NCBI RefSeq assembly: GCF_963667135.1
Contig: NZ_OY762974.1
Span: 2,046,001-2,110,000, forward strand
Length of the DNA: 64,000 bases
DNA from: an uncultured Macellibacteroides sp.
GTDB taxonomy: Bacteria > Bacteroidota > Bacteroidia > Bacteroidales > Tannerellaceae
Direction of reading: 5' to 3'
This document shows positions 17,927 to 24,939 of the stretch, in pieces; the stretch's first letter is position 1; the number at the start of each line of letters is the position of its first letter. Below the pieces are notes generated by a model. It was given only the letters and a program-made list of their open reading frames with translations, searched no databases and had not been told where the DNA came from. A program made the translations under genes and the position numbers.

Positions 17927-19036
17927 TTATTTTTTAGAAACTTCAACCCGTTTTGTTGGAGCTAAATTTTCGTTTCTGTGTTGAAGCTGTACAACCATGT
18001 TTTCGGCCAGGTGGCGGAAAGCAATTCCGGTTATTGACTCAGTCTGCAGAGCTACAGGAGTTCCATTGTCTCCTCCCTCACAAATGCTCTGTACGATTGG
18101 AATCTGTCCAAGGAGCGGAATAGATAGCTCTTCTGCCAGTTTTTTGCAACCCTCTTTACCAAACAGGTAGTATTTGTTTTCCGGCAACTCGGCAGGAGTA
18201 AACCATGCCATGTTTTCAATTAATCCAAGCACCGGAACATCAATCTTCTCTCCCATAAACATGCTGATCCCTTTTCTTGCGTCGGCAAGGGCAACTTCCT
18301 GAGGCGTACTAACAACAATCGCACCGGTGATAGCCAACGTTTGAACAAGTGTAAGATGGATATCGCTGGTTCCTGGAGGAAGGTCAAGCAGGAAGAAATC
18401 AAGCTCTCCCCAGTTAGCATCGGCAATCAGCTGTTTTAAGGCGTTACTGGCCATACTTCCCCTCCAGAGGATCGCATCTTCCTTGCTTACAAAGAAACCA
18501 ATGGAAAGAAGCTTTACCCCATATTTCTCGATAGGTTTGATGAGTTCGCGATCGCCTACAGTTTCCATATAAGGACGCGAATCCTCCACGTTAAACATCT
18601 TAGGCATTGAAGGACCAAATATATCGGCATCAAGCAATCCTACTTTATAACCAAGTTGAGCCAAAGCAACAGCGAGGTTGGCGGCAACGGTACTTTTACC
18701 AACTCCTCCCTTTCCGGAAGAGACGGCAATGATATTTTTAACCTGAGGAAGAAGTTTATCCGGCTCAGGTCGGGCTGCTTGTTTTGTCTTAACCTGGATA
18801 TTACCTTTAATCTCCACCTCAGCACCTACATAGGTATTGATAGCCGTTTCTGCAGCTTTCACTACCGAGCGGATAAATGGATCATTCGGCTTTTCAAATA
18901 GCAGGGAGAAGGTAACCTTATTCCCATCAATACGGATATCGTCTTCCACCATTCCGGAAGAAACGAGATCCTTATTAGTCCCAGGATAACGCACTTTGGC
19001 GAGCGCATCCATAATAATTTTTGGATATATAGCCAT
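17927..19036 (-). CDS. Mrp/ApbC-type iron-sulfur carrier ATPase
   Basis: 369 residues. An N-terminal FeS-assembly (DUF59/MIP18-like) domain, about 5-80, is followed by the P-loop SSGKGGVGKST at 106-116 and the switch region LDADIFGPSMPKMF. The family carries Fe-S clusters to apoproteins. The CPxC cysteine pair that bridges a cluster in many family members is not present: after NMAWF comes TPAELPENKYYLFG. Lone cysteines remain in EGCKK and QSICEGG. Lies 24 bases after trmB in the same direction, so likely an operon. Confidence 0.92.
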   Translation of the reverse strand: MAIYPKIIMDALAKVRYPGTNKDLVSSGMVEDDIRIDGNKVTFSLLFEKPNDPFIRSVVKAAETAINTYVGAEVEIKGNIQVKTKQAARPEPDKLLPQVKNIIAVSSGKGGVGKSTVAANLAVALAQLGYKVGLLDADIFGPSMPKMFNVEDSRPYMETVGDRELIKPIEKYGVKLLSIGFFVSKEDAILWRGSMASNALKQLIADANWGELDFFLLDLPPGTSDIHLTLVQTLAITGAIVVSTPQEVALADARKGISMFMGEKIDVPVLGLIENMAWFTPAELPENKYYLFGKEGCKKLAEELSIPLLGQIPIVQSICEGGDNGTPVALQTESITGIAFRHLAENMVVQLQHRNENLAPTKRVEVSKK

Positions 19037-19060
19037 TTGCTGTTATAATTATGTTAGTAT

Positions 19061-19819
19061 TTATTTTCCGGAAGCCAGTGCACTACGTTTACTTCTGTTA
19101 AAACTCCGGTATGGATCTAATTCGATCTCCACGTCCGGTTCAGTCAACACGTTCCTCTCTTCACAAACAAATTTAATATACTTGATGTTCAAACCCCTGT
19201 CCAGCCATTGTTGTTCATAATAGGTCCGGATGCCCAAAATATCGTCGGCCATGCCCGAGTTATACAAATCGTCTGTACAGCAAAGCACCGGATAGGCATT
19301 CGCTTTTGCCATTTCGCAAGTATAGTTGAACATGAAATTACTATCCGTTTTTAGATGAACAATACCATCCCCGGATAAGATCTCCCGGTACAATTTCATG
19401 AAGCGGGTAGACGTTAAACGTTTGGTAACCTTCTTCATTTGAGGATCAGGGAAGGTAATCCAAATTTCGGAGACTTCATTTTCCGCGAAGAAGTGCGAAA
19501 TTAACTCGATATGGGTACGAAGGAAAGCAACATTAGTCATCCCCTGTTCCATGGATTCTTTTGCCCCGCTCCACATTCGCGCCCCTTTGATATCAATTCC
19601 TATGAAGTTTTTGTCCGGAAATAGTTTTCCCAAACCAACGGTATATTCACCTTTTCCACATCCCAGCTCGAGAACGATCGGGTTGTTGTTTTTAAAAAAA
19701 GATTCATTCCAGTGTCCTTTCAGATCAAATCCTTTCTCCTGTAAGGTAGCAAAGGGGAACTGGAAGACGTGCGGGTAACCCGCCATATCGTCAAATTTTG
19801 CTAATTTATTCTTTCCCAT
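19061..19819 (-). CDS. trmB: tRNA (guanine-N7-)-methyltransferase
   Basis: 252 residues; uses S-adenosylmethionine to make m7G46 in t[18 protein letters not shown] (about 50-64) is the SAM-binding loop, [12 protein letters not shown] follows, and [13 protein letters not shown] with TDSNFMFNY are the substrate-binding signatures. The -7 box at 19824-19831 ends only four bases before the ATG, so the transcript may have no leader. First gene of a two-gene unit with the Mrp gene. Confidence 0.95.
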   Translation of the reverse strand: MGKNKLAKFDDMAGYPHVFQFPFATLQEKGFDLKGHWNESFFKNNNPIVLELGCGKGEYTVGLGKLFPDKNFIGIDIKGARMWSGAKESMEQGMTNVAFLRTHIELISHFFAENEVSEIWITFPDPQMKKVTKRLTSTRFMKLYREILSGDGIVHLKTDSNFMFNYTCEMAKANAYPVLCCTDDLYNSGMADDILGIRTYYEQQWLDRGLNIKYIKFVCEERNVLTEPDVEIELDPYRSFNRSKRSALASGK

Positions 19820-19823
19820 GCTG

Positions 19824-19831
19824 CAAAGATA
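19824..19831 (-). promoter_or_regulatory. trmB: -7 box of trmB promoter (very close to ATG)
   Basis: Minus strand TATCTTTG; four bases separate it from the ATG at 19819. If this box is used, transcription would start at or within the start codon. Confidence 0.4.
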
Positions 19832-19919
19832 CTACATTATTTCTTTTCTGAATTGGGAATATGAACCATTAAACCGGAGAGTGAAAGTACAAAAACAATT
19901 TAAAACGAAAAGCATCTCC

Positions 19920-20018
19920 CATCTATCACTTTCCGGCCTTAATCCGTTGATGGATAATGATTAACCGGGTGATAGATGTTTTTTTTATCTTACACCAATC
20001 TCTCATCTATCACCCCGG
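19920..20018. repeat. Three alternating arms of CATCTATCAC
   Basis: CATCTATCAC occurs at 19920-19929, inverted at 19969-19978, and direct again at 20004-20013. Arms 1 and 2 form a long hairpin with inner paired blocks (CCGG, TTAAT/ATTAA, ATCC/GGAT) followed directly by eight Ts (19979-19986). Arms 2 and 3, extended to CCGG ends, form a competing hairpin. Confidence 0.6.
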
Positions 20019-20133
20019 CAGTAAATGGCCGGATAAGAGCCACGGGAGCGTAACCTATATAGCACATTCCGCTAACTATTAACTAGCGCCCATCCAACGA
20101 TGAAGTAACGCAAAGACTATAGCAATCTAATCC

Positions 20134-20277
20134 AAACACTATAGGCATCTATTCGTTTGCCATATCGCAAACGCAAAGTCAACATATGGATACCTTGCGT
20201 TTGTCAATTGTCAAACGCAAGATACACATATACCAAACGAATACTTGTTCGTACTCAAAGAAACAAAACACTATAGG
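20134..20277. repeat. Nested inverted repeats between two AAACACTATAGG copies
   Basis: AAACACTATAGG is at 20134-20145 and 20266-20277. Inside: ATTCGTTTG 20151-20159 inverted at 20234-20242; CTTGCGTTTG 20194-20203 inverted at 20212-20221 (loop of 8 nt containing CAATTG); and a direct copy CAAACGCAAAG at 20168-20178. Confidence 0.65.
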
Positions 20278-20353
20278 AAGACAGCTACTTTTCCGGTTAT
20301 TAGCGGGTAATAACGGATCAAGCCGAAAAGTTGGGGGGTAATAGAAAAGGAGC

Positions 20354-20361
20354 TACATTTG
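20354..20361 (+). promoter_or_regulatory. -7 box inside IS copy 1
   Basis: TACATTTG just inside the left inverted repeat, five bases before the orfA ATG (20367). Confidence 0.4.
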
Positions 20362-20366
20362 CAGCT

Positions 20367-20720
20367 ATGGAAACAGGCTATGAATTGCTATTGCCGGAAG
20401 GCGTATTAAAATACTTTGAAGTAGTATTTGCAGAAAAGACAAGTTCGACCATTACCATTCATCTGGAAGAACTCAATATTATTCCTGAGGAATATAAAGA
20501 AGATAAACTTGAATCAAAAGGATTTTATCCCAGTGTAGCCATACAAGACTATCCCCTACGAGGGAAAGTGGTGATTCTGCAGGTAAGGCGTAGAAGGTGG
20601 ACCAATCATAGCACAGGGGATATTGTCTGCAGGAATTGGGATATGGTAGCTAAAGGAACTCGTTTGACGCAAGAATTTGCGTCTTTTTTAAAAGAATTAC
20701 ATAGATACTCATCCTGTTAG
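20367..20720 (+). CDS. IS transposase orfA (N-terminal region), copy 1
   Basis: 117 residues from METGYELLLPEGVLKYFEV. It resembles the short N-terminal protein annotated in front of ISAon1-type transposases: LPEG(V/I)L.YF, an IPEEYK element, a GFYPS...DYPLRGKVV stretch and a basic VRRRRW motif, likely DNA-binding. It ends ASFLKELHRYSSC at a TAG. The orfB frame overlaps its last 29 bases at +1, so the two may be made as one protein by frameshifting. An upstream TTG within the terminal repeat is not a plausible start, since it precedes the internal promoter. Confidence 0.8.
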   Translation: METGYELLLPEGVLKYFEVVFAEKTSSTITIHLEELNIIPEEYKEDKLESKGFYPSVAIQDYPLRGKVVILQVRRRRWTNHSTGDIVCRNWDMVAKGTRLTQEFASFLKELHRYSSC

Positions 20721-21684
20721 CTGTCGTACTGTTGGTGAATTTTATGGTGTAGACGGGAAGCAATTGGAAGAACAATACCGGCTCTTCTTATCTGACTTCT
20801 ATGAGTGGGACCAACGGGAACACGCAGACAAATGGGTTCTTTTCCCCGAAAACATTGGCTCCCATCTGAGTCTGGATGAAACGGCTCTGACTTATGATGA
20901 ACTTTATACGATTCTCACCAATAAGCAAGCCAAAGGTAAAAAAGGAAGTATCGTCGCTATCGTAAAAGGGACCATGGCCTCTGATGTTCTTGACGTTTTA
21001 AACAGAATCAATCATTCTAAACGACTAAAAGTCAAAGAAGTTACAATCGATATGGCCGCCAATATGGAGATGATCGTTCGGCGGGCGTTTCCCAAAGCAA
21101 CTCTTGTTACCGACCGTTTTCATGTACAAAAGCTAGCCACTGAAGCATTGCAGGACATCCGTGTGGTACATCGCTGGGAGGCAATCGAACAGGAAAGTAA
21201 AGAGATGGAGTTAGCTAAAGAAGCCGGAAGAAAGTATTCTCCTGAAATTCTGAAAAACGGTGAAACCCGTAAACAACTTTTGGCAAGAAGCCGCTACCTG
21301 CTATTTAAAACAGAGAATAAATGGACTCCGAATCAAAGGGCCAGAGCTGAAGTCCTTTTTCATTGGTATCCTTCCCTGGAAAGATCTTACAACCTGACCA
21401 TGCAGCTCAGACATATCTATCATACCGTGAAAGAAAAAGTAGTTGCGTTTACTCGTCTGGCACACTGGTATGAACAGATTGAACAAGCGGGGTTTAAACA
21501 GTTCAACACTGTAAAAAGATCAATCTCGGCACACTATCAAACAATCATCAATTACTTTGACAATCGGTCGACAAATGCTTCGGCTGAATCTTTCAACGCT
21601 AAAATAAAAAGTTTCAGGGCATGCCTGAGAGGGGTAAAGAATATTTCCTATTTTCTTTTTAGATTAACCAATATTTATGCATAG
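20692..21684 (+). CDS. IS transposase orfB (DDE domain, ISL3-like), copy 1
   Basis: The frame is open from 20692, directly after an in-frame TAA; the first conventional start is a TTG at 20764. It encodes a DDE transposase of the ISL3 type: Asp in SLDETALT, VTIDMAANM...FPKATLVTDRFHVQKLA (second Asp and the FHV signature) and the C-terminal SAESFNAKIKSFR (Glu) followed by RLTNIYA. The absence of an ATG and the shared offset with copy 2 argue for expression as an orfA-orfB fusion. Confidence 0.85.
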   Translation, partial: KNYIDTHPVSCRTVGEFYGVDGKQLEEQYRLFLSDFYEWDQREHADKWVLFPENIGSHLSLDETALTYDELYTILTNKQAKGKKGSIVAIVKGTMASDVLDVLNRINHSKRLKVKEVTIDMAANMEMIVRRAFPKATLVTDRFHVQKLATEALQDIRVVHRWEAIEQESKEMELAKEAGRKYSPEILKNGETRKQLLARSRYLLFKTENKWTPNQRARAEVLFHWYPSLERSYNLTMQLRHIYHTVKEKVVAFTRLAHWYEQIEQAGFKQFNTVKRSISAHYQTIINYFDNRSTNASAESFNAKIKSFRACLRGVKNISYFLFRLTNIYA

Positions 21685-21773
21685 CCCCCAACTTTTCGGG
21701 TTGATCCGTAATAACTAGATTCAAATCGACACGAAATTGATAGGTTGTGTAGAATAATCAGAGAAGATGGGCA

Positions 21774-21807
21774 TAAAAAAAGAGAAGACCTTAAAAAGAT
21801 CTTCTCT
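21774..21807 (-). terminator. Terminator of the tRNA-Asn operon
   Basis: An 8-bp stem (21781-21788 with 21800-21807); read leftward it runs into seven Ts (A-run 21774-21780 on the plus strand). It lies 6 bases after the last tRNA. Confidence 0.75.
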
Positions 21808-21812
21808 GCTTG

Positions 21813-21886
21813 CTCTCCCTCTTGGACTTGAACCAAGGACCCTCTGATTAACAGTCAGATGCTCTAACCAACTGAGCTAAGGAAGA
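21813..21886 (-). tRNA. tRNA-Asn (GTT), copy 3 in transcript order
   Basis: 74 nt. Acceptor TCTTCCT pairs with AGGGAGA, D arm GCTCAGTTGGTTAGAGC, anticodon loop CTGTTAA (GTT), T loop TTCAAGT, discriminator G. CCA is not encoded. Confidence 0.95.
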
Positions 21887-21911
21887 AAATAAAATATCGT
21901 TAAAATCGTTG

Positions 21912-21985
21912 CTCTCCCTCTTGGACTTGAACCAAGGACCCTCTGATTAACAGTCAGATGCTCTAACCAACTGAGCTAAGGAAGA
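21912..21985 (-). tRNA. tRNA-Asn (GTT), copy 2 in transcript order
   Basis: Identical in sequence to its two neighbours; anticodon GTT. The spacer to the next copy is 25 nt and similar to the other spacer, pointing to recent tandem duplication. Confidence 0.95.
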
Positions 21986-22013
21986 ATAATAAGAAATATC
22001 GTTAAGATCGCTG

Positions 22014-22087
22014 CTCTCCCTCTTGGACTTGAACCAAGGACCCTCTGATTAACAGTCAGATGCTCTAACCAACTGAGCTAAGGAAGA
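22014..22087 (-). tRNA. tRNA-Asn (GTT), copy 1 in transcript order
   Basis: First tRNA after the minus-strand promoter box at 22136-22143; identical to the other two copies, anticodon GTT, 74 nt. Confidence 0.95.
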
Positions 22088-22135
22088 ATTATTTAACACT
22101 TGTAAGAAGTAGTTGCCTTTTCTTAAAATGCAGTG

Positions 22136-22143
22136 CAAAAGTA
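22136..22143 (-). promoter_or_regulatory. -7 box of the tRNA-Asn operon
   Basis: Minus strand TACTTTTG, 48 bases before the first tRNA-Asn; it diverges from the PfkB promoter box 23 bases away. Confidence 0.5.
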
Positions 22144-22166
22144 AGTCTTGTTTTCGAAATATGCAA

Positions 22167-22174
22167 TATATTTG
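22167..22174 (+). promoter_or_regulatory. -7 box of the PfkB kinase gene
   Basis: TATATTTG followed by C, 18 bases before the ATG at 22193. Confidence 0.5.
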
Positions 22175-22192
22175 CAGAAAAAATAAAGAAAA

Positions 22193-23170
22193 ATGAGAAC
22201 TATAGGTTTGGGAAATGCATTGGTTGATGTGGTTTTAAGAGTAAAGGACGACATTGTGCTATCGGAAATTGGCATTGCTAAAGGTGCTATGGAGCTGATA
22301 GACAAAGATCAAATGATTCGTTTGCGCTCGGCCAGCCATGACTTTTCACGGACTGTTTCTCCTGGTGGTTCTGTATGCAATACGATACGGGCAATGGCAA
22401 ATCTGGGTGCTTCGGTTGGGTATATTGGCAAAATTGGCTCGGACGACCTGGCAAACGACTACGAGTTAGCCCTTAATCAGGCAGGAGTTGATCCCAATTT
22501 TGTGAAAGTAGATGGAATCTCCGGAAGTTGTACCGTTTTTGTAACACCCGACGGCGAACGCACGATGGCTACATTTTTGGGACCAGCCGCAACCTTGTGT
22601 CCGGAAGAGTTAAATCCGGAAGTAATCCGCAACTACGACTGCATCTATATTGAAGGCTATCTTATTGTGAACGAACCTTTGTTTAGGGGCGTTTTACTGC
22701 TTGCCAAAGAAGCCGGACTTAAAATCGCATTGGATTTATCAAGCTTTAATGTGGTGGAGGCAAATCTTGAATTATTAAAAGAGGTGATACCCGTCTATGT
22801 TGATATTCTTTTCTGCAATGAACAGGAAGCCGCCTCATTTACAGGGCTCACAGCTTCGGAAGCGGTAGCCGAGCTATCCCAAATGGTAGATATTGCTGTG
22901 GTTACACTTGGTAAGCAAGGAGCTTTGGTCGGACATAATAGCGAAGTAGTCTCCGTTTCTGCCGAAACTGTTGATGCAATCGATACTACGGGCGCCGGAG
23001 ATCATTTTGCCGCCGGATTCTTGTACGGGATAAGCCGTTCTGCTTCACTTGGATTATCTGCCAAAATTGGAACTTTGCTGGCTGCACGCGTGGTTGAAGT
23101 ATCCGGAGCATGTATCCCTGAAGATCAATGGGAACAAATAAAGTTAAAAGTAGCTGGCATTTTAGAATAA
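22193..23170 (+). CDS. PfkB-family kinase (adenosine kinase or sugar kinase)
   Basis: 325 residues. The N-terminal GG motif (SPGGSVCNTIRAMANLG, GG at 58-59) and the C-terminal signature DTTGAGDHFAAGF (264-276, catalytic Asp270) mark the ribokinase/PfkB family, which phosphorylates sugars or nucleosides with ATP. The closest memory match is the adenosine-kinase-like group common in Bacteroidota, but the substrate is not certain. Followed after 56 bases by the S41 protease gene, possibly co-transcribed. Confidence 0.9.
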   Translation: MRTIGLGNALVDVVLRVKDDIVLSEIGIAKGAMELIDKDQMIRLRSASHDFSRTVSPGGSVCNTIRAMANLGASVGYIGKIGSDDLANDYELALNQAGVDPNFVKVDGISGSCTVFVTPDGERTMATFLGPAATLCPEELNPEVIRNYDCIYIEGYLIVNEPLFRGVLLLAKEAGLKIALDLSSFNVVEANLELLKEVIPVYVDILFCNEQEAASFTGLTASEAVAELSQMVDIAVVTLGKQGALVGHNSEVVSVSAETVDAIDTTGAGDHFAAGFLYGISRSASLGLSAKIGTLLAARVVEVSGACIPEDQWEQIKLKVAGILE

Positions 23171-23226
23171 TAGTTCTAATATTGCATACATTTACGGAAT
23201 GCTAAATAGTAAATAAGAGATAATCT

Positions 23227-24939
23227 ATGAATAAGTTGTTTTCGAGTAATAAAGTTCTCTCTGGTTTGTTCCTTCTTTTATTGCTCCTGGCCCCTCAGAC
23301 TGGAAGCGCACAAAAAGATAGCACAAAAACGGACAATCGGTTCGAATTAAGTAAGAACCTGGATGTATTCAATGCATTGGTTAAAGAAGTTGAGATGTTC
23401 TATGTCGATACTGTAGATGTGGAGAAAACGGTTCGTCGTGGAATTGATGTCATGCTTTCGGGTTTGGACCCTTATACGGAGTATATTCCGGAACAGGAGA
23501 TGGGCGACTTGAAATTTATCACAACGGGCGAGTATGGCGGTATAGGTTCATTTATCCGCGAACGTGAAGATGGTGGTGTTTACATCATCGAACCTTTCGA
23601 AGGTATGCCTGCTGCGCTTGCCGGATTAAAGGCGGGCGACAAGTTGCTGGAGATCGATGGTATTGATGTATCCAAAATGACTTCCGATAAAGTGAGTGAA
23701 TTACTGAAAGGTAAACCAAACACCAAAATGTCACTAAAGATTCAGCGCCCCAACGAAAAGAAGCCTCGTGCGCTGGAGTTAATCCGCAAACAGGTTTTAG
23801 TAGATCAGGTTACTTATTATGGTGTGCGTAATGATAGTATTGGCTATATTTATTTGAAAGGGTTTACGGATAAAAGCGCACAAGAAGTAAAAGCGGCTTT
23901 TGAGGATTTGAAGAAGAATAAAAAAATAAAGTCGCTCGTTTTAGATTTACGGAACAACGGCGGAGGTTTGCTCGACGATGCTGTACAAATTGTTGGTATG
24001 TTTGTTCCCAAGGGAGAAGTCGTATTGTCTACAAAAGGTAAAATTAAGCAATGGGATCGTACATACCGTACGACCATTGAACCTATAGATACCGTAATGC
24101 CTATTGCGGTGCTTATTAACGGAGGTTCTGCCTCGGCTGCCGAGATTGTATCCGGAGCATTGCAAGACCTCGATCGTGCCATCCTTGTGGGTCAGCGCAG
24201 CTTCGGTAAAGGGTTAGTTCAGTCTACCCGAGAATTACCTTATAACGGGAACCTGAAAGTAACCATAGCTAAGTATTATATTCCCAGTGGCCGTTGCATT
24301 CAGGCAATCGATTATACGCATAAAAATGCAGACGGAAGTGCTGCCCGTATTCCTGATAGTCTTACAACGGTATTTAATACATCGAAAGGTCGCCTTGTAC
24401 GCGACGGTGGAGGTGTTCGTCCTGATTTCGAAGTAGAAGACACGAAAGTTCCTACTATCATGTTTTATCTGGTTTCGGATCTGGTTGCGTTTGACTTTGC
24501 CACCGAATGGGCGCAACGTCATCCTTCGATCGGACCAATTGAATCGTTTGAGCTAAGCGATGCCGATTACGAAGAATTCAAGAAGTTTGCCAAGGAGAAA
24601 AATTTTACTTACGACCGCCAGAGTGAGAAGGTGCTTAAGAACCTGAAAGAGGTTGCCGGATTCGAAGGGTATATGGATGAATCTTCGGAAGAATTCAAAG
24701 CCCTTGAAGCAAAACTTACTCCGAATCTGGACAGAGACCTGGATCGTTTTAAGGGTCAGATCTCAGAGCTTTTGGCATCGGAGATTGTAAAACGCTACTA
24801 TTATCAGAAAGGCGAATTGATTCAGAGTCTTAAAAAGGACAAGGTGCTCGATAAAGCGCTCGAAGTATTGGGAAATACATCCCTTTATCAGTCCACGCTT
24901 TCTGTTCCTACAGCAGCGCTTTCTACTTTTGAAAAGTAA
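23227..24939 (+). CDS. S41-family C-terminal processing protease
   Basis: 570 residues with a signal peptide (about 1-29), so periplasmic or membrane-attached. A PDZ domain (about 95-185; GGIGSFI, GDKLLEIDG) is followed by the S41 peptidase core: LDLRNNGGGLLDDA, NGGSASAAEI with catalytic Ser303, and GQRSFGKGLVQ with Lys328. A helical C-terminal extension of about 150 residues follows. CtpA-type enzymes trim or degrade envelope proteins from the C-terminus. Its last 17 bases overlap the convergent metallophosphoesterase gene. Confidence 0.93.
   Translation: MNKLFSSNKVLSGLFLLLLLLAPQTGSAQKDSTKTDNRFELSKNLDVFNALVKEVEMFYVDTVDVEKTVRRGIDVMLSGLDPYTEYIPEQEMGDLKFITTGEYGGIGSFIREREDGGVYIIEPFEGMPAALAGLKAGDKLLEIDGIDVSKMTSDKVSELLKGKPNTKMSLKIQRPNEKKPRALELIRKQVLVDQVTYYGVRNDSIGYIYLKGFTDKSAQEVKAAFEDLKKNKKIKSLVLDLRNNGGGLLDDAVQIVGMFVPKGEVVLSTKGKIKQWDRTYRTTIEPIDTVMPIAVLINGGSASAAEIVSGALQDLDRAILVGQRSFGKGLVQSTRELPYNGNLKVTIAKYYIPSGRCIQAIDYTHKNADGSAARIPDSLTTVFNTSKGRLVRDGGGVRPDFEVEDTKVPTIMFYLVSDLVAFDFATEWAQRHPSIGPIESFELSDADYEEFKKFAKEKNFTYDRQSEKVLKNLKEVAGFEGYMDESSEEFKALEAKLTPNLDRDLDRFKGQISELLASEIVKRYYYQKGELIQSLKKDKVLDKALEVLGNTSLYQSTLSVPTAALSTFEK

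Larger units (their letters stand above)
19820..20314. other. Gene-free, repeat-rich spacer upstream of the first insertion sequence
   Basis: About 495 bases without a credible frame. It holds a three-arm repeat (19920-20018), a nested set of inverted repeats flanked by a 12-bp direct repeat (20134-20277) and the left target duplication of the insertion sequence (20307-20314). Confidence 0.6.
20315..21707 (+). mobile_element. Insertion sequence, ISL3/ISAon1-like, copy 1 (1393 bp)
   Basis: Ends are 23-bp terminal inverted repeats with one mismatch: GGATCAAGCCGAAAAGTTGG at 20315 and the complement of GGATCAACCCGAAAAGTTGG ending at 21707. An 8-bp target duplication GTAATAAC lies at 20307-20314 and 21708-21715; 8 bp is usual for ISL3-type elements. 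It carries two frames, orfA and orfB, with a +1 offset. It sits between the repeat region and the tRNA-Asn terminator, and no gene is broken. Confidence 0.92.

Noticed and set aside
19920-19986. Transcription attenuator of trmB
   Set aside because: The T-run favours plus-strand termination, while trmB is transcribed from the minus strand with its own promoter box downstream of the hairpins.
20682-20720. U-UUU-UUA heptamer as a -1 frameshift site in IS copy 1
   Set aside because: The heptamer is there, but the -1 frame reads into a stop within six codons in copy 1 (and within five in copy 2), whereas the orfB frame is +1. A -1 shift cannot make the fusion.
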